This document shows positions 61,468-64,000 of a stretch of DNA of 64,000 nt, one piece after another (position 1 is the first letter of the stretch; each line of letters begins with the position of its first letter). The DNA comes from Gracilaria gracilis (Eukaryota; Rhodophyta; Florideophyceae; Gracilariales; Gracilariaceae): contig JARGSG010000031.1 in the NCBI GenBank assembly GCA_030374805.1, positions 248,001 to 312,000 of the forward strand, read 5' to 3'. Position numbers and translations under genes: made by a program. A model generated the notes under the pieces. The model ran no database searches, had not been told where the DNA came from, and was given only the letters and a program-made list of their open reading frames with translations.

Positions 61468-63989
61468 ATGCATAAAATGGCTCCACATAGTGCATCGAGG
61501 TCTACGTCACCGGCACCCTCAAGCTCCGATATGAAGGTTGGAAAACTGTATGGCTCCGGAGATGAGCTTGTCACAGTATGCCTCGCAATCCGCGATCATT
61601 ACGCGTCGACAATGCGAGGTGAAGACCGGCCAAGGAGGATGGGACACAGCGAGTTCGTTGATTACATTATCAAGAATCGAAACGTCCTGCCCCTGGCCAA
61701 TAATTACTTCTATATTCTTCTGGGTCCAAGACATCCGTCGTTTACTGAGAGTGAACTACGGGTCGTATCTCTGAAGGGGTCTCATCGTCAGCTATACCTC
61801 TCAACGAGGTTATTGGACATTTTGGACGGTGATAGGGACTGGCGTGTAAGGGACTTCTGGAATGCTTATACCGAGGTGAACTTTAAAGGAATACCAAAGA
61901 ATGTGACTTTGACCGAGTTTTTCAAGTCAATGACTATACCTCCTAAGCGAGTGAAACGGGTGGTCCCCCCGTTCCCCACCACCGTTGCCACACATTTCCA
62001 AAGGATTCTCTTTCTCTCGCTCATTCAAAAAGTTTACATAGAAAAAAGAGTTGAGGGCTAGAAGAGAAAAAGAGGAGACAAGGGATAATCCACACCTTTT
62101 GTGCATGTCCAAATATCAAGCAAACTCCAAGCTCAGCGTGTTGGCTTTGGTGTGCAGCTCATAACGAAGGCATGGGATAGTTTCTCTCAATTTCTGGGAT
62201 TCCCTACTGTGAAGGTCATGATTCTTCCATTCATGCGAGTCATGGACGACGAAATGCAGTTTCAAGCGATTGAGACGAGAGTAGAGGGGTTCTTCCACCA
62301 GGATAACGACCATCGCTTGCTACCGAGCAAAGATGAAACTGTGATTGAAACAGAGGTCACCGCGTAGGCATGGAATTTACCGCAAGACATCGATGTTGCC
62401 CTTTGAATGCTTGCGAAGGAGTTCATTTCGGACCTCAACAAGGTTATTGTGAATAAGCAGTTCTTCTCAATTTCCGAACCAGGACGATGGACAGTTCTGA
62501 AGACGTTTACCAGAGACCCATCACGGGCGTTTGCTCACAGATTTGATAGTCTCTCGAATTCGCTTGTGTCCTCCGTCATGAAGGCCATAAGCCCGTTGAA
62601 ACTGAAAGAATCAGTGAACGTCCCTGGTATGGGGGTGACGCCGATATCCAAACCAGAAACTGCCATGCAAATTGAAGATGATGTGGAGGAGGTGGAGGAA
62701 ATTGGGAAACCAACGGAGCCGAAGGAGGGGATAGGCGAAGAAGGAGATGGTGATACGAACATAGTGGCAGACATTGGGAAAGGAAGTACAGGTGACGAAG
62801 CGTCCGGGGTAGGCGTAATACCTCCAGCATCCATTGCGTCGTTGGATGACAAAATGGCTTTCCAAAATTGTGAGGAGGAGATGGAGAAGTAATTTTGCCT
62901 GTACAATTGCGGGTTTGAGGATATGGTAGAGGTGAAAGAGACGTTGCGCAGAGATGGTTTGTCTCCGTTAGGAACAGTTCCACTGGTTCTTATGGAACCT
63001 CCGTACAACATCGGAGGGAACAAGAACCTAAACAACAGCTGGTACGATGTACTGAGCTCTCAGGACATGAAGAAGGCTGCAAAGCTTCTATCAAGGCTGC
63101 TAATTCCTGGGGGCCATTTCGTGATCTTTAGTGCTTTCGAGCAGGTCCAGCAGTGGAGAGATGTACTTTCTGCCATTGGGGCAAAAGACGAAAACGGAGT
63201 ACCAAGGCATTCATTTGTTGTGGACTAGGTCCCAATGCACTTTGTACGGTCGCACGGCAACCCGATGCGTAACCCTGGACGTAGGTCGTGCTCCATTTCC
63301 CCTGCAATGGAGTATGCTGTACATGGAGTTCGAAATGGTTTCAGCTACGCGCAGCAGCATGTGATGGTGAACTATGAGAACTTCAACTTCGGGCAGTCGA
63401 GGTACCCGGGGTACCACAGTGTCAATGACCAGGTACCCGCCATGTCTAATGAAGAGACTCTTGGAAGAGAAAGAAGGAAGATGGGGGCTACGTTTTACAA
63501 ACGTTGAGGGCCGAACAGAAACCTCGGGCATTGTTGGAGGGGCTAATCAGTCGGTTTTCCCAGGCTGGGGATATTGTGGTCGACTTGTTTGCGGAGACGT
63601 TTTCGACAGCAATGGCATGCATGGAGTTACAACAGCATCGTAGGTTCATCGGATGTGAGCCGGACCCTGACTGATTTGTCCATGCTAGGCACGCCGCAAT
63701 TATTCAATTCTCATTGTGCGTGCCGGAAAATGAGACGGATATCCAGGCAACGCAGGAAGTTCGGAATGCTATGATTAGGGTGTTGAACTTGTTTCCGAAG
63801 TAGAATGTCCGCCCATCAAGATCATGGAAGGATCCATCCGGCTACCCCCAGTATCAAAAGTTTCCTACGTACATTGCGGACTTTCTTGCGTCAATGTGGC
63901 CGGATGAGAGCTTGGTCACGACTGGTAGGCGTAAGGCCCTTCACGAATGGCATAAACCTTTGCAAGGAAAGATCGAGCTTCTGGATTAG
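61468..63989 (+). pseudogene. DNA-methyltransferase-like protein, many in-frame stops
   Basis: From the ATG at 61468 one frame stays coding-like for 2 kb despite TAG 62059, TAA 62086, TAG 62365, TGA 62404, TAA 62890 and TAG 63226. It then shifts by one base near 63,500 and continues past TGA 63672 and TAG 63801 to a final TAG at 63987-63989. The N-terminal 200 residues (VGKLYGSGDELVTVCLAIRD onward) are unrecognised. An acidic linker follows. The C-terminal third matches an amino-methyltransferase of the beta group: VPLVLMEPPYNIGG is the D-P-P-Y motif with Glu for Asp, KPRALLEGLISRF precedes the SAM site, and DIVVDLFAETFSTAMACM stands for the usual F-x-G-x-G loop, followed by RRFIGCEPD. The altered motifs suggest weak or no catalysis even before the stops. 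The expected substrate is adenine-N6 or cytosine-N4 in DNA. Confidence 0.6.
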
Positions 63990-64000
63990 AATGCAATGTT

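Overview
This is eukaryotic nuclear DNA from a photosynthetic organism, most likely a red alga; a florideophyte such as Chondrus is my best guess. The guess rests on four things. Most genes are intron-poor, with short GT-AG introns. Two nuclear genes encode plastid proteins: biotin carboxylase, which is nuclear in red algae while accA, accB and accD usually stay in the plastid, and ribosomal protein uL15. Both presequences share an F-V-A-P-L motif close to the start Met. Compact gene islands alternate with transposon-filled stretches. No sequence here proves the species.

Positions 1-30,200 are a host gene island: a truncated ABCD-like transporter fragment at the left edge; two algal proteins I do not recognise (one secreted, one with three membrane spans); a methyltransferase-R3H-2H phosphoesterase fusion; a 1590-residue TIG/REJ ectodomain receptor-like protein; ribosomal protein eS1 with an ATG-only first coding exon; an intron-containing tRNA-Leu(CAA); a PPR protein; plastid biotin carboxylase; a MATH-domain protein with an acidic insert; the mitochondrial chaperone Tim8; a type II membrane glycosyltransferase-like protein whose stop codon overlaps that of Tim8; plastid uL15; and cytosolic eL28.

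Positions 30,200-52,000 are packed with mobile DNA: a decayed piggyBac-family transposase, a KDZ/Plavaka-like transposase with a divergent, spliced partner gene, two small unknown genes, a complete Ty1/copia LTR retrotransposon (193-bp LTRs, TAGCA target duplication, two in-frame nonsense codons), a decayed PIF/Harbinger-like transposase and a decayed tyrosine recombinase.

Positions 52,300-64,000 hold an unusual cluster of broken long reading frames. On the minus strand are a ParB-like protein, an Fe(II)/2-oxoglutarate dioxygenase-like protein and a coiled-coil protein. On the plus strand are a ketopantoate-reductase-like protein and a DNA-methyltransferase-like protein. Between the ParB-like and methyltransferase-like genes, which diverge, lie 2.1 kb of repeats with six long, nearly loopless hairpins and MITE-like units. 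I read this as a possible dead mobile element carrying a DNA-modification gene set. That is inference. Most interruptions here and in the transposons are nonsense codons that single C-to-T or G-to-A changes could have produced.
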